Positions 52,899 through 61,858 of a stretch of 64,000 nt of DNA are shown piece after piece. Source of the stretch: Actinoplanes lobatus (lineage in GTDB: Bacteria > Actinomycetota > Actinomycetes > Mycobacteriales > Micromonosporaceae); contig NZ_JACHNC010000001.1 of assembly GCF_014205215.1 (NCBI RefSeq), positions 501,001-565,000 on the forward strand. The letters are read 5' to 3'. Under the pieces are notes generated by a model. It had not been told where the DNA came from and did no database searches. It worked only from the letters and a program-made list of their open reading frames with translations. Position numbers and translations under genes: made by a program. Within the stretch, counting starts at the first letter, position 1. Each line of letters begins with the position of its first letter.

Positions 52899-53333
52899 AT
52901 GCGAGGACTGATTGTCGTACTGATCGCCGGCGTTCTGGCCACGGGTGGCTGCGCGGGCGTCGGATCCGGGTCGAACGACGGGTCGGGGCCGGCCGGGCCG
53001 GTGGATCCGGGCAGTGGGCCGCAGGCCGGCCTGGTCGAGCTGCGGGTGGCCGTGGCGGAGTCGCTGGCGAAGGACTTCCCGGCGGTCGAGCAGGGTTTCG
53101 AGGCGCAGAATCCGAGCATCGAGGTGCTGGTGGCGCCAGGTGAGGACGAATCGGCCGAGGTGGTCGTGACCGACGAGCCGGTCGCCGTGCCCGGCGGCGA
53201 GGTCGAGACCATCGGGCCGTTGCGGGTCGTGCTCGTGGACGGGGCCGGCGCGGAGGCCGCCGCGTTCGTGGAGTTCCTCCGGGACGGCGAGGGCCGGCGG
53301 ATCCTGATCGACAGCGGCGTCCTCCGTCCGTGA
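52899..53333 (+). CDS. Short ModA-like lipoprotein (possibly internally deleted binding protein)
   Basis: A 144-residue lipoprotein. Lipobox ATGGCAG gives Cys20, followed by a Gly/Ser-rich linker. The part LVELRVAVAESLAKDFPAVE resembles the first strand and helix of ModA-type binding proteins, and FVEFLRDGEGRRILIDSGVL matches their last helix. The middle lobe, which should complete the ligand pocket, is missing, so the protein is about 100 residues short. Start ATG 52899 is chosen because the signal peptide begins there. It may be a membrane-anchored remnant or a minimal sensor. It converges on cbiZ. Confidence 0.65.
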   Translation: MRGLIVVLIAGVLATGGCAGVGSGSNDGSGPAGPVDPGSGPQAGLVELRVAVAESLAKDFPAVEQGFEAQNPSIEVLVAPGEDESAEVVVTDEPVAVPGGEVETIGPLRVVLVDGAGAEAAAFVEFLRDGEGRRILIDSGVLRP

Positions 53334-53344
53334 CGGGAGCCCCT

Positions 53345-54031
53345 CTACGTCCGTGACGCGACCCGGCCCGACCAGGAGCGGCCGGTGGCGAGGTTGGTGG
53401 CGCCGCCGTCGAGGACCGCGCGGTGTACGGCGCGGGCCAGCGGCGCGCCCCACCGGGAACGCGGGCCACCGTAGGCGGCCGACGGCCCGTCCAGCGGGCA
53501 GAGCACGCAGACCGCGTCGGTGGCGGTGCCGGTGGCGGCCAGCCCGAGTTCGGCGAGTGCCTGCACCTTCGCCTCGGTGGCCGTGGCGACCATGTTGATC
53601 AGGGCGCCGTCGGCGAGCCGCTGCGGCACCCAGGCGACGATGTTGATCGTGCCGGGTCGGTGGCCGAAACCGGTCGCCTCGGGGTCGGCCGCCTGGATCG
53701 GGGCACCCAGGCCGACGGTCGCGTAGACCTGCACGCCGTCGTCGTCGGCGGCCACCACGTCGGCCACGTCGACACCGGTGAGCAGGCCGATGCCGGGTCC
53801 GGTGAGCCCGAGACCGGCGGCCAGACCGGCCAGGTGCACGTCCGGGTCGGGCCGGGCGTAGGACATCGCGACGGACGCGTTGACCAGCCACTCACGCGGC
53901 CCGGCGCCGCCGCCGAGGACCGCGCTGGAGGCGGCGAGCAGCGGCTGCGGGAATCGCCAGAGCAGCATCGGCACGTCCAGGCCGTCCTCCTGGCGATGGG
54001 TGAGGGACGGTTCCGCGAACATCCTCTTCAC
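53345..54031 (-). CDS. cbiZ: Adenosylcobinamide amidohydrolase
   Basis: A 228-residue CbiZ-type enzyme that removes the aminopropanol arm of cobinamide to give cobyric acid during corrinoid salvage. Family landmarks include GPREWLVNASVAMSYARPD, GIGLLTGVDV and the C-terminal TGTATDAVCVLCP. Length is normal. The start is GTG 54031, one base after the GNAT stop, or ATG 54022. Coupling to the acetyltransferase looks positional rather than functional. No other cobalamin gene is in the window. Confidence 0.87.
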   Translation of the reverse strand: MKRMFAEPSLTHRQEDGLDVPMLLWRFPQPLLAASSAVLGGGAGPREWLVNASVAMSYARPDPDVHLAGLAAGLGLTGPGIGLLTGVDVADVVAADDDGVQVYATVGLGAPIQAADPEATGFGHRPGTINIVAWVPQRLADGALINMVATATEAKVQALAELGLAATGTATDAVCVLCPLDGPSAAYGGPRSRWGAPLARAVHRAVLDGGATNLATGRSWSGRVASRT

Positions 54032-54032
54032 C

Positions 54033-54572
54033 CTATTCCCACTCGGTGGCGAGGATCGCCCAGATCTCGGTGTCGTTGCGGACGCCCTGCCAGGGGTACG
54101 ACTGCCGCAGCAGCGCCTCCCGCGTCATCCCGAGACGGCGGGCCACGTTGGAGCTGTCGGTGTTGGCCGGGTTGCAGTGCCACTCGACCCGGTGCATGCC
54201 GCGGGTCCGGAACGCCCAGTCGATCAGCACGCGTACCGCCCGGGTGATCAGCCCGCGCCCGGTGGCGGCCGGTTCCAGCCAGCAGCCGACCTCGCAGTTG
54301 CCGCTCTTGGCGTCGAAGGCCACGAACATGGTGCCGCCGACCAGGGTCCCGTCGAGCCAGATGCCGTACAGCCGCTGGGTGTCGCGGGCGGTGTTGTCGG
54401 CGTACCGCTGGAGGGTGGCGGTCGCGCTGGCCAGGTCGGTGCTGACGCTGGCCCACGGGATCCACGGGTCGACGGTGGCCCGGGCCCGGTCCATGTGGGC
54501 GAGGAACTCGGCGGCCTGCCAGGGTTCGAGGGGGCGCAGTTCGGCGCCTTCGGTGAGTTCGATCGAGAACAC
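54033..54572 (-). CDS. GNAT N-acetyltransferase, RimJ/RimL type
   Basis: A 179-residue acetyltransferase. The acetyl-CoA loop is in LEPAATGRGLITRAVRVLID and the C-terminal strand HCNPANTDSSNVARRLGM is typical of RimJ/L enzymes acting on protein N-termini or amino groups of antibiotics. It is read just before cbiZ with 1-bp spacing. The specific acceptor is unknown. Confidence 0.86.
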   Translation of the reverse strand: MFSIELTEGAELRPLEPWQAAEFLAHMDRARATVDPWIPWASVSTDLASATATLQRYADNTARDTQRLYGIWLDGTLVGGTMFVAFDAKSGNCEVGCWLEPAATGRGLITRAVRVLIDWAFRTRGMHRVEWHCNPANTDSSNVARRLGMTREALLRQSYPWQGVRNDTEIWAILATEWE

Positions 54573-54632
54573 GGGGGCAGCCTAGGCCCAAAGCCCTTAC
54601 CGGCGGCCGACCGGGGCACGCACGATAGAGGT

Positions 54633-55604
54633 ATGAGACACGCCGACGAGGTCAAGCGGGCGCTGGTGCAGGCGGCGGACGCCGGCCGGTTCGCCCCGTC
54701 GATCCACAACACGCAGCCGTGGCGCTGGGTGGTCCGGGACGGCGCCCTCGAACTGTACGGAGTGGCCGAGCGCCAGTTGCACGAGCAGGACCCCTCCGGC
54801 CGGATGCTGCTGCTGAGCTGCGGGACAGCGCTGCATCACGCCCGGGTGGCGCTGGACGCCGAGGGCTGGAGCCACGAGGTGGAGTATTCGGCCGACGAGC
54901 CGCTGGCGGTCGTCCGGCCGGTCCGGCAGGTGCCGGTGCGACCGGAGGCGACCAGGCACTTCCAGATGCTCCAGGTCCGGCGTACCGACCGGCGGACGGT
55001 GACCGACGAGCGGCTGCCCGCGGACACCCTGCGCCACCTCGTGAAGATCACCGAGGAGGCCGGTGGCCGGCTGCACGTGCTCGGCCGCGACCAGGTGATC
55101 GCGCTGGCCGTGGCGGTGGACCGGGCGCAGCACGCGGAGTCCGCCGACGGCCGGCTGGTGGCGGAGACGGCGGCCTGGGTGGGCGGCGAGCGCGCCGAGG
55201 GGACCGGGATCCCGGCCTCGGCGCTGCCCGAGGAGGTGCCGCTCACCACGGTCGCCGAGCGTGACTTCGGGACCAAGGGCACGCTGGCGGCCGGTGACGG
55301 GCACGACCGGGCGGCGACGTACGCGGTGCTGTACGGCGACGGCGACAGCCCGGAGGACTGGCTGCGCGCCGGGGAGGCGCTGAGCGCGCTGTGGCTGGCC
55401 GCGACCGAGCAGGCGGTCAACCTGCTGCCGTTGAGCGGCCCGGTGGAGATCGCGTACACCCGGCGGACGCTGCGCCGGATGCTCGGCGACGTCGGTTTCC
55501 CCTACCTCGCGATGCGGCTGGGCACCCTGGATCCGGCGCATTCCGCGCCACCGAGGACGCCCCGGCTGCCGGCCGGCCAGATCATCGACATCGTGCCCGG
55601 CTGA
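54633..55604 (+). CDS. Acg-like nitroreductase-family protein
   Basis: A 323-residue protein of the Acg group of flavin nitroreductase folds. Typical sequences are GRFAPSIHNTQPWRWVV, LSCGTALHHARVAL, RRTDRRTVTDERLP and the C-terminal RRMLGDVGFPYLAMRLG. Mycobacterial Acg is induced by hypoxia and dormancy signals and may bind rather than reduce with flavin. ATG 54633 has AGAGG just upstream. It is monocistronic and divergent from the GNAT gene. A stress role here is inferred from family. Confidence 0.87.
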   Translation: MRHADEVKRALVQAADAGRFAPSIHNTQPWRWVVRDGALELYGVAERQLHEQDPSGRMLLLSCGTALHHARVALDAEGWSHEVEYSADEPLAVVRPVRQVPVRPEATRHFQMLQVRRTDRRTVTDERLPADTLRHLVKITEEAGGRLHVLGRDQVIALAVAVDRAQHAESADGRLVAETAAWVGGERAEGTGIPASALPEEVPLTTVAERDFGTKGTLAAGDGHDRAATYAVLYGDGDSPEDWLRAGEALSALWLAATEQAVNLLPLSGPVEIAYTRRTLRRMLGDVGFPYLAMRLGTLDPAHSAPPRTPRLPAGQIIDIVPG

Positions 55605-55614
55605 CCCGGTGAGC

Positions 55615-55652
55615 GAACCGGCCGGCTCCCCCGAGGGGGAACCGGCCGGTTC
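55615..55652. terminator. Bidirectional terminator hairpin
   Basis: Seventeen-base arms (GAACCGGCCGGCTCCCC / GGGGAACCGGCCGGTTC, 16 of 17 paired) with loop CGAG lie between convergent stop codons. Confidence 0.88.
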
Positions 55653-55668
55653 AGGGCGGGAGGAGTGG

Positions 55669-57339
55669 TCAGTGGGGGTCGCCCTCGGGTCCGAAGGCGG
55701 CCAGGAAACGGTCCCGGAAGGTGTCCATCCGCCAGATGGGGGCGGCCGGGCCGGGTTTGACGCCGTCCTCCCAGCCCCAGGAGGCGATCCGGTCGAGAAC
55801 CTTCGGGTCCTTGGCGACGATGGTGACCGGGACGTCGCGGTTGCCGCTGGTCCCGGCGACGAGCGGGGCCGGCGGGTGGTCACCCAGGAAGATCATCACG
55901 GTGTCGTCGCCGGCGTACTCGGTGAGGAAGCCGAGCAGGGTGTCGATCGAGTAGGCGATCGAGCGGGCGTACTCGGTACGGACCCGGCTCTCGTCCTTCC
56001 ACAGGCTCTCCGGGCTCGGCGCGGCGGCCGCCGACGGGCCGTAGACGCGGCCGTCGCCGATCGCGTCCCAGTCGAGCATGCCGGGCACCGGCGTCCACGG
56101 GGTGTGGCTGGAGGTCAGGGTGATCTCGGCGAACATCCGGCCCCGGTCGGCCCGGGAGTACTCCAGCCGGTTGAAGGCGGAGAGCACGTACTGGTCGGGC
56201 ATCCGGGACCAGCTGAACGAGGGTCCCTGGTAGCCGACGTTCCGTGAGTCGTAGAGCTGCTGGTACCCGTAGAAGTCGCCCTCCGGCCAGGCGAAGGTGT
56301 GCCCGGGCTCGATGCCGACGGTCCGGTGCCCGGCGTCGCGGAAGGCCCGGGTGAGGGTGAGCCGGTCGGTGGCGACCAGGCTGCGGTAGCGGCGCTCGTT
56401 GTCGATCCACAGCCCGGACTGGAAGGTGGAGTGGGCCAGCCAGCTGCCGCCGCCCGCGGTGGACGAGGAGAGCCAGCCGCTGCGTGCGGAGAACCCGGCC
56501 GCCGCCAGCTTCTCGCCGTTGGCCGCGAGGCTGTTCAGCACGGCCGTGTTGTAGCGGGGGTCCTCCAGCGCGTTGCGGCCGTAGCTCTCCACGAACGAGA
56601 GGATCACGTCCTTGTCGCGCAGGGCGGTCAGCATGCTGTCGGCCGGCCGGTCCGCGTACGCGTCCGCCTTCACCTCCCCGGCGAACCGTTTCCGGTCGGC
56701 CAGGTCGTTGGGCAGCGCGAGCGCGGTGTGCGCGGCCAGGTCGGCGGCGGTGTGCGAGGCGACCGGGATGCCGCCGATCAGCTGGAAGCTCATGGCGGTC
56801 AGGGCGATCCAGGCGGCGCCCACCGCGCCCAGGCCCCGCCAGGCCCAGGCGCGGTGGTTCTGGAGGATGCCGCTCAGCCGCAGCACCGCCCAGGTCATGG
56901 TGGCCACCAGCCCGATCGAGAGGAGCACCAGGCCGATCGCGACGGCGATGCCGGCGCCCCGGCCGATCGAGTCGGCCAGCACGGTGTAGCCGTCGTCGAA
57001 CAGGATCCAGTCGAGGGCCGGGTCGAAGCGGCGCGCCAGCAACGCGAAGAAGCCGATGTCGATCAACTTGACCACGGTCAGCAGCCCGAGGGTGACGCCG
57101 AGCCCGGCGGCGAGCGGGCGGCGGGACCGGCCGAGGCGCCCCCGATCCGGAAGCAGGAGCAGGAGTGCCCCGGCGATCAGCGCCTCGACCGGAACTCGCA
57201 GGAGCGCGGTGAAGACCGAGTTGCCGGGCGGCAGCCGGAAGATCTGGTCCGGCACGATCAACGCCAGGAACACCAGCACGGCGGCGAATCCCGTGGTCAG
57301 GTGCCGGATGATCCGGCGGTACGGCTTCGTTGGGCTCAC
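55669..57339 (-). CDS. Membrane-anchored sulfatase/LtaS-fold enzyme
   Basis: A 556-residue protein from GTG 57339. Four or five N-terminal membrane helices (to about residue 185) precede an alkaline-phosphatase-superfamily domain. Candidate metal ligands are in VILSFVESYGRNALED and FLGDHPPAPL; a candidate nucleophile lies in GWLSSSTAGGGSWLAHSTF. The architecture resembles lipoteichoic-acid synthases and phosphoglycerol transferases, although actinomycetes of this type are not known for classical LTA. A cell-envelope phosphotransferase or sulfatase is likely. Its start region faces a TetR gene across a 20-bp palindrome. Confidence 0.8.
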   Translation of the reverse strand: MSPTKPYRRIIRHLTTGFAAVLVFLALIVPDQIFRLPPGNSVFTALLRVPVEALIAGALLLLLPDRGRLGRSRRPLAAGLGVTLGLLTVVKLIDIGFFALLARRFDPALDWILFDDGYTVLADSIGRGAGIAVAIGLVLLSIGLVATMTWAVLRLSGILQNHRAWAWRGLGAVGAAWIALTAMSFQLIGGIPVASHTAADLAAHTALALPNDLADRKRFAGEVKADAYADRPADSMLTALRDKDVILSFVESYGRNALEDPRYNTAVLNSLAANGEKLAAAGFSARSGWLSSSTAGGGSWLAHSTFQSGLWIDNERRYRSLVATDRLTLTRAFRDAGHRTVGIEPGHTFAWPEGDFYGYQQLYDSRNVGYQGPSFSWSRMPDQYVLSAFNRLEYSRADRGRMFAEITLTSSHTPWTPVPGMLDWDAIGDGRVYGPSAAAAPSPESLWKDESRVRTEYARSIAYSIDTLLGFLTEYAGDDTVMIFLGDHPPAPLVAGTSGNRDVPVTIVAKDPKVLDRIASWGWEDGVKPGPAAPIWRMDTFRDRFLAAFGPEGDPH

Positions 57340-57394
57340 GCTCTCTTCATACGCCAGGCCCCCGGGTCCGGTTCGACGCGGGTTAAATCAGTGG

Positions 57395-57414
57395 ATGAGT
57401 GAGCGCTCGCTCAT
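57395..57414. promoter_or_regulatory. TetR operator candidate
   Basis: A 20-bp near-palindrome, ATGAGTGAGCGCTCGCTCAT (one mismatched pair), lies 13 bp before the TetR ATG at 57428. TGAGYGAGCGCTCGCTCA-like sites are typical TetR operators in actinomycetes. It is placed to autoregulate the tetR-ABC exporter operon and perhaps the divergent sulfatase-fold gene. Confidence 0.8.
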
Positions 57415-57427
57415 TACTGTTGCCGCC

Positions 57428-58042
57428 ATGGATTCCCGGCGAAGACGCGTCCCGGCCATGGCGCCGGAGGAACGACGGGCCGCCCTCATCGAGGCGACCA
57501 TCCCGCTGCTGCACGAGCACGGCCTGGAGGTGAGCACCCGGCAGATCGCCCATGCCGCCGGGGTGGCCGAGGGCACCATCTTCGGCGTCTTCGAGAGCAA
57601 GAGCCAGCTCGTGGTCTGCTCGGTGATCAAGGCGCTGGACCCGCGGCCGACCCTCGACGCGCTGGCCGCGATCGACCCGGCCACCCCGCTGCGGGGCCGG
57701 GTCGCCGCCGCGGCCGAGCTGGTGCACAGCCGGTTCACCGAGAACGCGCAGTTGATGAACGAGGCCCGCAAGCTCATCTTCACGACCGCGCCGGACCCGG
57801 AGGCGCAGGCCCGGATGGCCGCGTCACGGCAGCAGCTGCACGACGCCGTCGTCGGCGTCTTCACCCCCGACGCGGCACGGTTGCGGGTCACCCCCGAACG
57901 GGCGGCCCGGCTGCTCCTGCTGCACTGCGGGGCCAACGCCTTCGGCCCCTTCGGCGAGCCGGGCGAATTCAGTGGCGCCGACCTGGCGTCCCTTCTGCTC
58001 GACGGCATCCAGTTGAGGGAAACGGAGCACGAGAAGTGCTGA
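57428..58042 (+). CDS. TetR-family regulator of the ABC exporter operon
   Basis: A 204-residue repressor. The N-terminal HTH reads TRQIAHAAGVAEGTIFGVFE at about residues 40-59, and the rest is a helical ligand-binding domain. The start at 57428 lacks a clear SD; an in-frame ATG at 57395 lies within the operator palindrome and is less likely. The next gene's GTG overlaps its last codons by 7 bp, so regulator and exporter are one translation unit. It probably responds to the compound the exporter removes. Confidence 0.87.
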   Translation: MDSRRRRVPAMAPEERRAALIEATIPLLHEHGLEVSTRQIAHAAGVAEGTIFGVFESKSQLVVCSVIKALDPRPTLDALAAIDPATPLRGRVAAAAELVHSRFTENAQLMNEARKLIFTTAPDPEAQARMAASRQQLHDAVVGVFTPDAARLRVTPERAARLLLLHCGANAFGPFGEPGEFSGADLASLLLDGIQLRETEHEKC

Positions 58043-59772
58043 TCAAGATACTGAAAGTACATTTAGGGCCGTACCGGAAGGACATCACCCTGGTGGTGCT
58101 CTTCCAGTTCCTCCAGACGATCGCGACGCTCTACCTTCCCGCGCTCAACGCGGACATCATCGACAACGGCGTGGTCAAGGGCGACACCGGCTACGTCATG
58201 CGGGTCGGCGCCGGGATGCTCGGGATCACGCTGGTCCAGATCGCCGCCCAGGGCGTGGCGGTGTTCTTCGGCGCCCGGACGGCGATGGCCGTCGGCCGTG
58301 ACCTGCGCGCCTCGATCTTCAACCGGGTGCAGGGCTTCTCGGCACGTGAGGTGGGCCAGTTCGGCGCACCCTCGCTGATCACCCGGATCACCAACGACGT
58401 CCAGCAGATCCAGATGCTGGTCCTGCTCACCTTCACGCTGATGGTCTCGGCGCCGATCATGTGCGTCGGCGGCATCGTGCTGGCGCTGCGGCTGGACGTC
58501 CCGCTGTCCTCGCTGCTGCTGGCCATCGTGCCGCTGCTGGTCATCGTGATCGGCCTGATCATCATGCGGATGCGGCCGCTCTTCCGGTCCATGCAGGAGC
58601 GTCTCGACCGGGTCAACCAGGTGATGCGCGAGCAGATCACCGGCATCCGGGTGATCCGCGCGTTCGTCCGGGACGACCACGAGCGGGAGCGCTACGGCAT
58701 CGCCAACGGCGACCTCACCGACGTGTCGCTGCGGGTCGGCCGGATCATGGCGCTGATGTTCCCGACCGTGCTGCTGATCGTGAACCTGTCCAGCGTCGCG
58801 GTGCTCTGGTACGGCGGTCACCGGATCGACTCGGGCGGCATGGAGGTCGGCGAGCTCACCGCGTTCATCAGCTACCTCATGCAGATCCTCTTCTCGATCA
58901 TGATGGCCACCTTCATGTTCATGATGGTGCCGCGCGCCGAGGTCTGCGCCGAGCGGATCGAGGAGGTGCTGAGCACCCCGTCCAGCGTGGCGGCGCCCAC
59001 GGCGCCGGTCACCACGCTGTCGCGGCACGGCGAGCTCGAGCTCCGGGACATCGGCTTCCGCTATCCGGGCGCCGAGGCGGGCGTCCTCTCCGGGGTACGC
59101 CTGAGCGCGCACCCCGGCGAGGTGACCGCGATCATCGGCAGCACCGGCAGCGGCAAGACCACCCTGCTCAACCTGGTCCCCCGGCTCTTCGACGCCACCG
59201 AGGGCCAGGTCCTGGTCGACGGCGTGGACGTCCGGGAGATCGACCCGGCGCTGCTGTCGTCGGTGATCGGCCTGGTCCCGCAGCGGCCGTACCTGTTCAC
59301 CGGCACGATCGCGTCCAACCTGCGCTACGGCAACCCGGACGCCACCGACGAGCAGCTCTGGGAGGCCCTCGAGATCGCCCAGGCCCGCTCGTTCGTGGAG
59401 TCGATGGAGGGGCAGCTGGAGGCCCCGATCGCGCAGGGCGGCACCAACGTCTCCGGCGGTCAGCGGCAGCGGCTCGCGATCGCCCGCACCCTGGTCCACC
59501 GGCCGGAGATCTACCTGTTCGACGACTCGTTCTCGGCACTCGACTACGCCACCGACGCGGCCCTGCGGGCGGCGCTGACCGAGCACATCACCGACGCCAC
59601 CGTGGTGATCGTGGCGCAGCGGGTCAGCACCATCCGTGACGCCGACCGGATCATCGTGCTCGACGACGGTCAGGTGGTCGGCACCGGCACCCACGAGGAA
59701 CTGATGGACACCAGCCCGACGTACCGCGAGATCGTCCTGTCCCAGCTCACGGTGGAGGAGGCCGCGGCATGA
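58036..59772 (+). CDS. ABC exporter half-transporter with non-consensus catalytic site
   Basis: A 578-residue type IV ABC half-transporter: six membrane helices (to about 310) then a nucleotide-binding domain. Walker A GSTGSGKTT, signature NVSGGQRQRL and H-loop region VVIVAQRVSTIRD are seen. The residue after Walker B is Asp (LFDDSFSALD) rather than the catalytic Glu, and the switch His is replaced by Gln (AQR). This is the pattern of the degenerate half of heterodimeric exporters such as TM287/288. The partner with the intact site follows. The GTG start overlaps the tetR stop. Confidence 0.9.
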   Translation: MLIKILKVHLGPYRKDITLVVLFQFLQTIATLYLPALNADIIDNGVVKGDTGYVMRVGAGMLGITLVQIAAQGVAVFFGARTAMAVGRDLRASIFNRVQGFSAREVGQFGAPSLITRITNDVQQIQMLVLLTFTLMVSAPIMCVGGIVLALRLDVPLSSLLLAIVPLLVIVIGLIIMRMRPLFRSMQERLDRVNQVMREQITGIRVIRAFVRDDHERERYGIANGDLTDVSLRVGRIMALMFPTVLLIVNLSSVAVLWYGGHRIDSGGMEVGELTAFISYLMQILFSIMMATFMFMMVPRAEVCAERIEEVLSTPSSVAAPTAPVTTLSRHGELELRDIGFRYPGAEAGVLSGVRLSAHPGEVTAIIGSTGSGKTTLLNLVPRLFDATEGQVLVDGVDVREIDPALLSSVIGLVPQRPYLFTGTIASNLRYGNPDATDEQLWEALEIAQARSFVESMEGQLEAPIAQGGTNVSGGQRQRLAIARTLVHRPEIYLFDDSFSALDYATDAALRAALTEHITDATVVIVAQRVSTIRDADRIIVLDDGQVVGTGTHEELMDTSPTYREIVLSQLTVEEAAA

Positions 59773-59833
59773 CCGAGCGAAGCGAGCGTCATGAACGCGT
59801 TCTTTGTCCTTACTCGTTGGAAGGCACAGTCCG

Positions 59834-61792
59834 ATGACTTCTCCACAACGTCGCGGTCCGGTCCCGGGTGGGCCTCCGGCCGCCCGCATGATGATGGCCG
59901 GTGGGCCGCCGGAGAAACTCGAGGACTTCAAGGGCTCCACCAAGCGGCTGCTCAAACTGCTCAAGCCACAGCGGCTGTTCGTCGGCGGGGCGCTGGCCTT
60001 CGGCGCGGTCGGCGTCTTCCTGTCGGTGCTCGGCCCGTACCTTCTCGGCCACGCCACCGACGTGATCTTCGCCGGGGTGGTCGGCCGGATGCTCCCGGCC
60101 GGGATCACCCAGGAACAGGCCGTCGAGGGGCTGCGGGCCCGCGGCGAGGACACCCAGGCCGACCTGCTCAGCGGCATCGCCGACCTGGTCCCCGGCCAGG
60201 GCATCGACTTCGACCGGCTGATGGGGGTCCTCGTCTGGGTGGCGGTCATCTACGTCTTCGCCTGGGTCTTCGGCGTCATGCAGGGCCGGCTCACCACCCA
60301 CGCCGTCCAGGCCGCCGTCTACCAGTTGCGGCAGGACGTGGAGGAGAAACTGGCCCGGCTGCCGCTGTCCTATTTCGACAAGCAGCCGCGCGGTGAGGTG
60401 CTGAGCCGCGCCACCAACGACACCGACAACATCGCGCAGACTCTCCAGCAGACGTTCGCCCAGCTGGTCACGGCACTGCTGACGATCATCGGCGTACTCG
60501 GGATGATGTTCTGGATCTCGCCTCTGCTGGCCCTGATCGCCCTGGTCACGGTGCCGGTGTCGATCTGGCTGACCACCGTGATCGGCAAGCGGTCGCAGCC
60601 CCAGTTCGTCGCCCAGTGGAAGACCACCGGCCGGCTCAACGGGCACATCGAGGAGATGTTCACCGGGCACACGCTGGTCAAGGTCTTCGGCCGGCAGGAC
60701 GAGGCGGCGGCGACCTTCAAGACCCACAACGATCATCTGTACGCGTCGAGCTTCCGCGCCCAGTTCATCTCCGGCCTGATCCAGCCCGCCATGATGTTCA
60801 TCTCGAACGTCAACTACGTGCTGGTGGCGGTCGTCGGCGGTCTGCGGGTGGCGTCCGGCACCCTGACCCTCGGCGAGGTGCAGGCGTTCATCCAGTACAG
60901 CCGCCAGTTCAGCCAGCCGCTCACCCAGGTGGCCAGCATGGCGAACCTCGTACAGTCCGGGGTGGCCTCGGCCGAGCGGGTGTTCGCCCTGCTCGACGCC
61001 GAGGAGCAGTCGCCGGAGCCGGCCCCGGTCCGGCTCGGGGACGTGCAGGGGCGGATCACCTTCGAGAACGTGTCGTTCCGCTACCTGCCGGACAAGCCGC
61101 TCATCGAGAACCTGTCGCTGAGCGTCGAGCCCGGGCAGACCGTGGCGATCGTCGGCCCCACCGGCGCCGGCAAGACCACACTGGTCAACCTGCTGATGCG
61201 GTTCTACGACGTGACCGGTGGCCGGATCACGCTGGACGGGGTGGACATCGCCACCATGCCCCGCGAGCAGCTGCGGTCGCAGATCGGGATGGTCCTCCAG
61301 GACACCTGGCTGTTCGGCGGCAGCATCGCCGACAACATCGGGTACGGCGCCGCCGATTTCGACATGGCCGACGTCCATCAGGCCGCCGAGGCCGCCCACG
61401 TCGACGGTTTCGTGCGGATGCTGCCGGACGGCTACGACACGAAGATCGACGAGGAGGGGTCGAACGTCAGCGCCGGCCAGAGACAGCTGGTCACCATCGC
61501 GCGGGCGTTCCTCGCCGAGCCGAGCATCCTGATCCTCGACGAGGCGACCAGCTCGGTGGACACGCGTACCGAGGTGCTGATCCAGCGGGCCATGGCGACA
61601 CTGCGCACCGGCCGGACCAGCTTCGTCATCGCGCACCGCCTCTCCACCATCCGCGACGCCGACGTGATCCTGGTGATGGAGAACGGCACGATCGTCGAAC
61701 AGGGCGACCACGAGTCCCTGATCGCGGCCGACGGGGCGTACGCCCGGTTGTACTCGGCCCAGTTCGCCCAGGCAGTCGCCGAAGTGGACTGA
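59834..61792 (+). CDS. ABC exporter half-transporter with consensus catalytic site
   Basis: A 652-residue ABC half-transporter with a Gly/Pro/Met-rich N-terminal extension, six membrane helices, a soluble insertion near residues 95-135 and a canonical nucleotide-binding domain: GPTGAGKTT, NVSAGQRQLV, LILDEATSSVD with catalytic Glu, and switch His in IAHRLSTIRD. ATG 59834 has GGAAGG 9 bp upstream. It forms a heterodimer with the preceding protein, as drug or lipid exporters of this type do. The cargo is unknown. A terminator follows at 61812. Confidence 0.9.
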   Translation: MTSPQRRGPVPGGPPAARMMMAGGPPEKLEDFKGSTKRLLKLLKPQRLFVGGALAFGAVGVFLSVLGPYLLGHATDVIFAGVVGRMLPAGITQEQAVEGLRARGEDTQADLLSGIADLVPGQGIDFDRLMGVLVWVAVIYVFAWVFGVMQGRLTTHAVQAAVYQLRQDVEEKLARLPLSYFDKQPRGEVLSRATNDTDNIAQTLQQTFAQLVTALLTIIGVLGMMFWISPLLALIALVTVPVSIWLTTVIGKRSQPQFVAQWKTTGRLNGHIEEMFTGHTLVKVFGRQDEAAATFKTHNDHLYASSFRAQFISGLIQPAMMFISNVNYVLVAVVGGLRVASGTLTLGEVQAFIQYSRQFSQPLTQVASMANLVQSGVASAERVFALLDAEEQSPEPAPVRLGDVQGRITFENVSFRYLPDKPLIENLSLSVEPGQTVAIVGPTGAGKTTLVNLLMRFYDVTGGRITLDGVDIATMPREQLRSQIGMVLQDTWLFGGSIADNIGYGAADFDMADVHQAAEAAHVDGFVRMLPDGYDTKIDEEGSNVSAGQRQLVTIARAFLAEPSILILDEATSSVDTRTEVLIQRAMATLRTGRTSFVIAHRLSTIRDADVILVMENGTIVEQGDHESLIAADGAYARLYSAQFAQAVAEVD

Positions 61793-61811
61793 CCCTCACG
61801 GAACAGACGGA

Positions 61812-61839
61812 ACGGGGGCGGCCGGTCGGCCGCCCCCGT
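61812..61839. terminator. Bidirectional terminator hairpin
   Basis: A perfect 13-bp stem (ACGGGGGCGGCCG / CGGCCGCCCCCGT) with a 2-nt core loop lies between the convergent ABC exporter and Calx-beta genes. Confidence 0.85.
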
Positions 61840-61858
61840 CTCGTCTACCGGTCGATCG

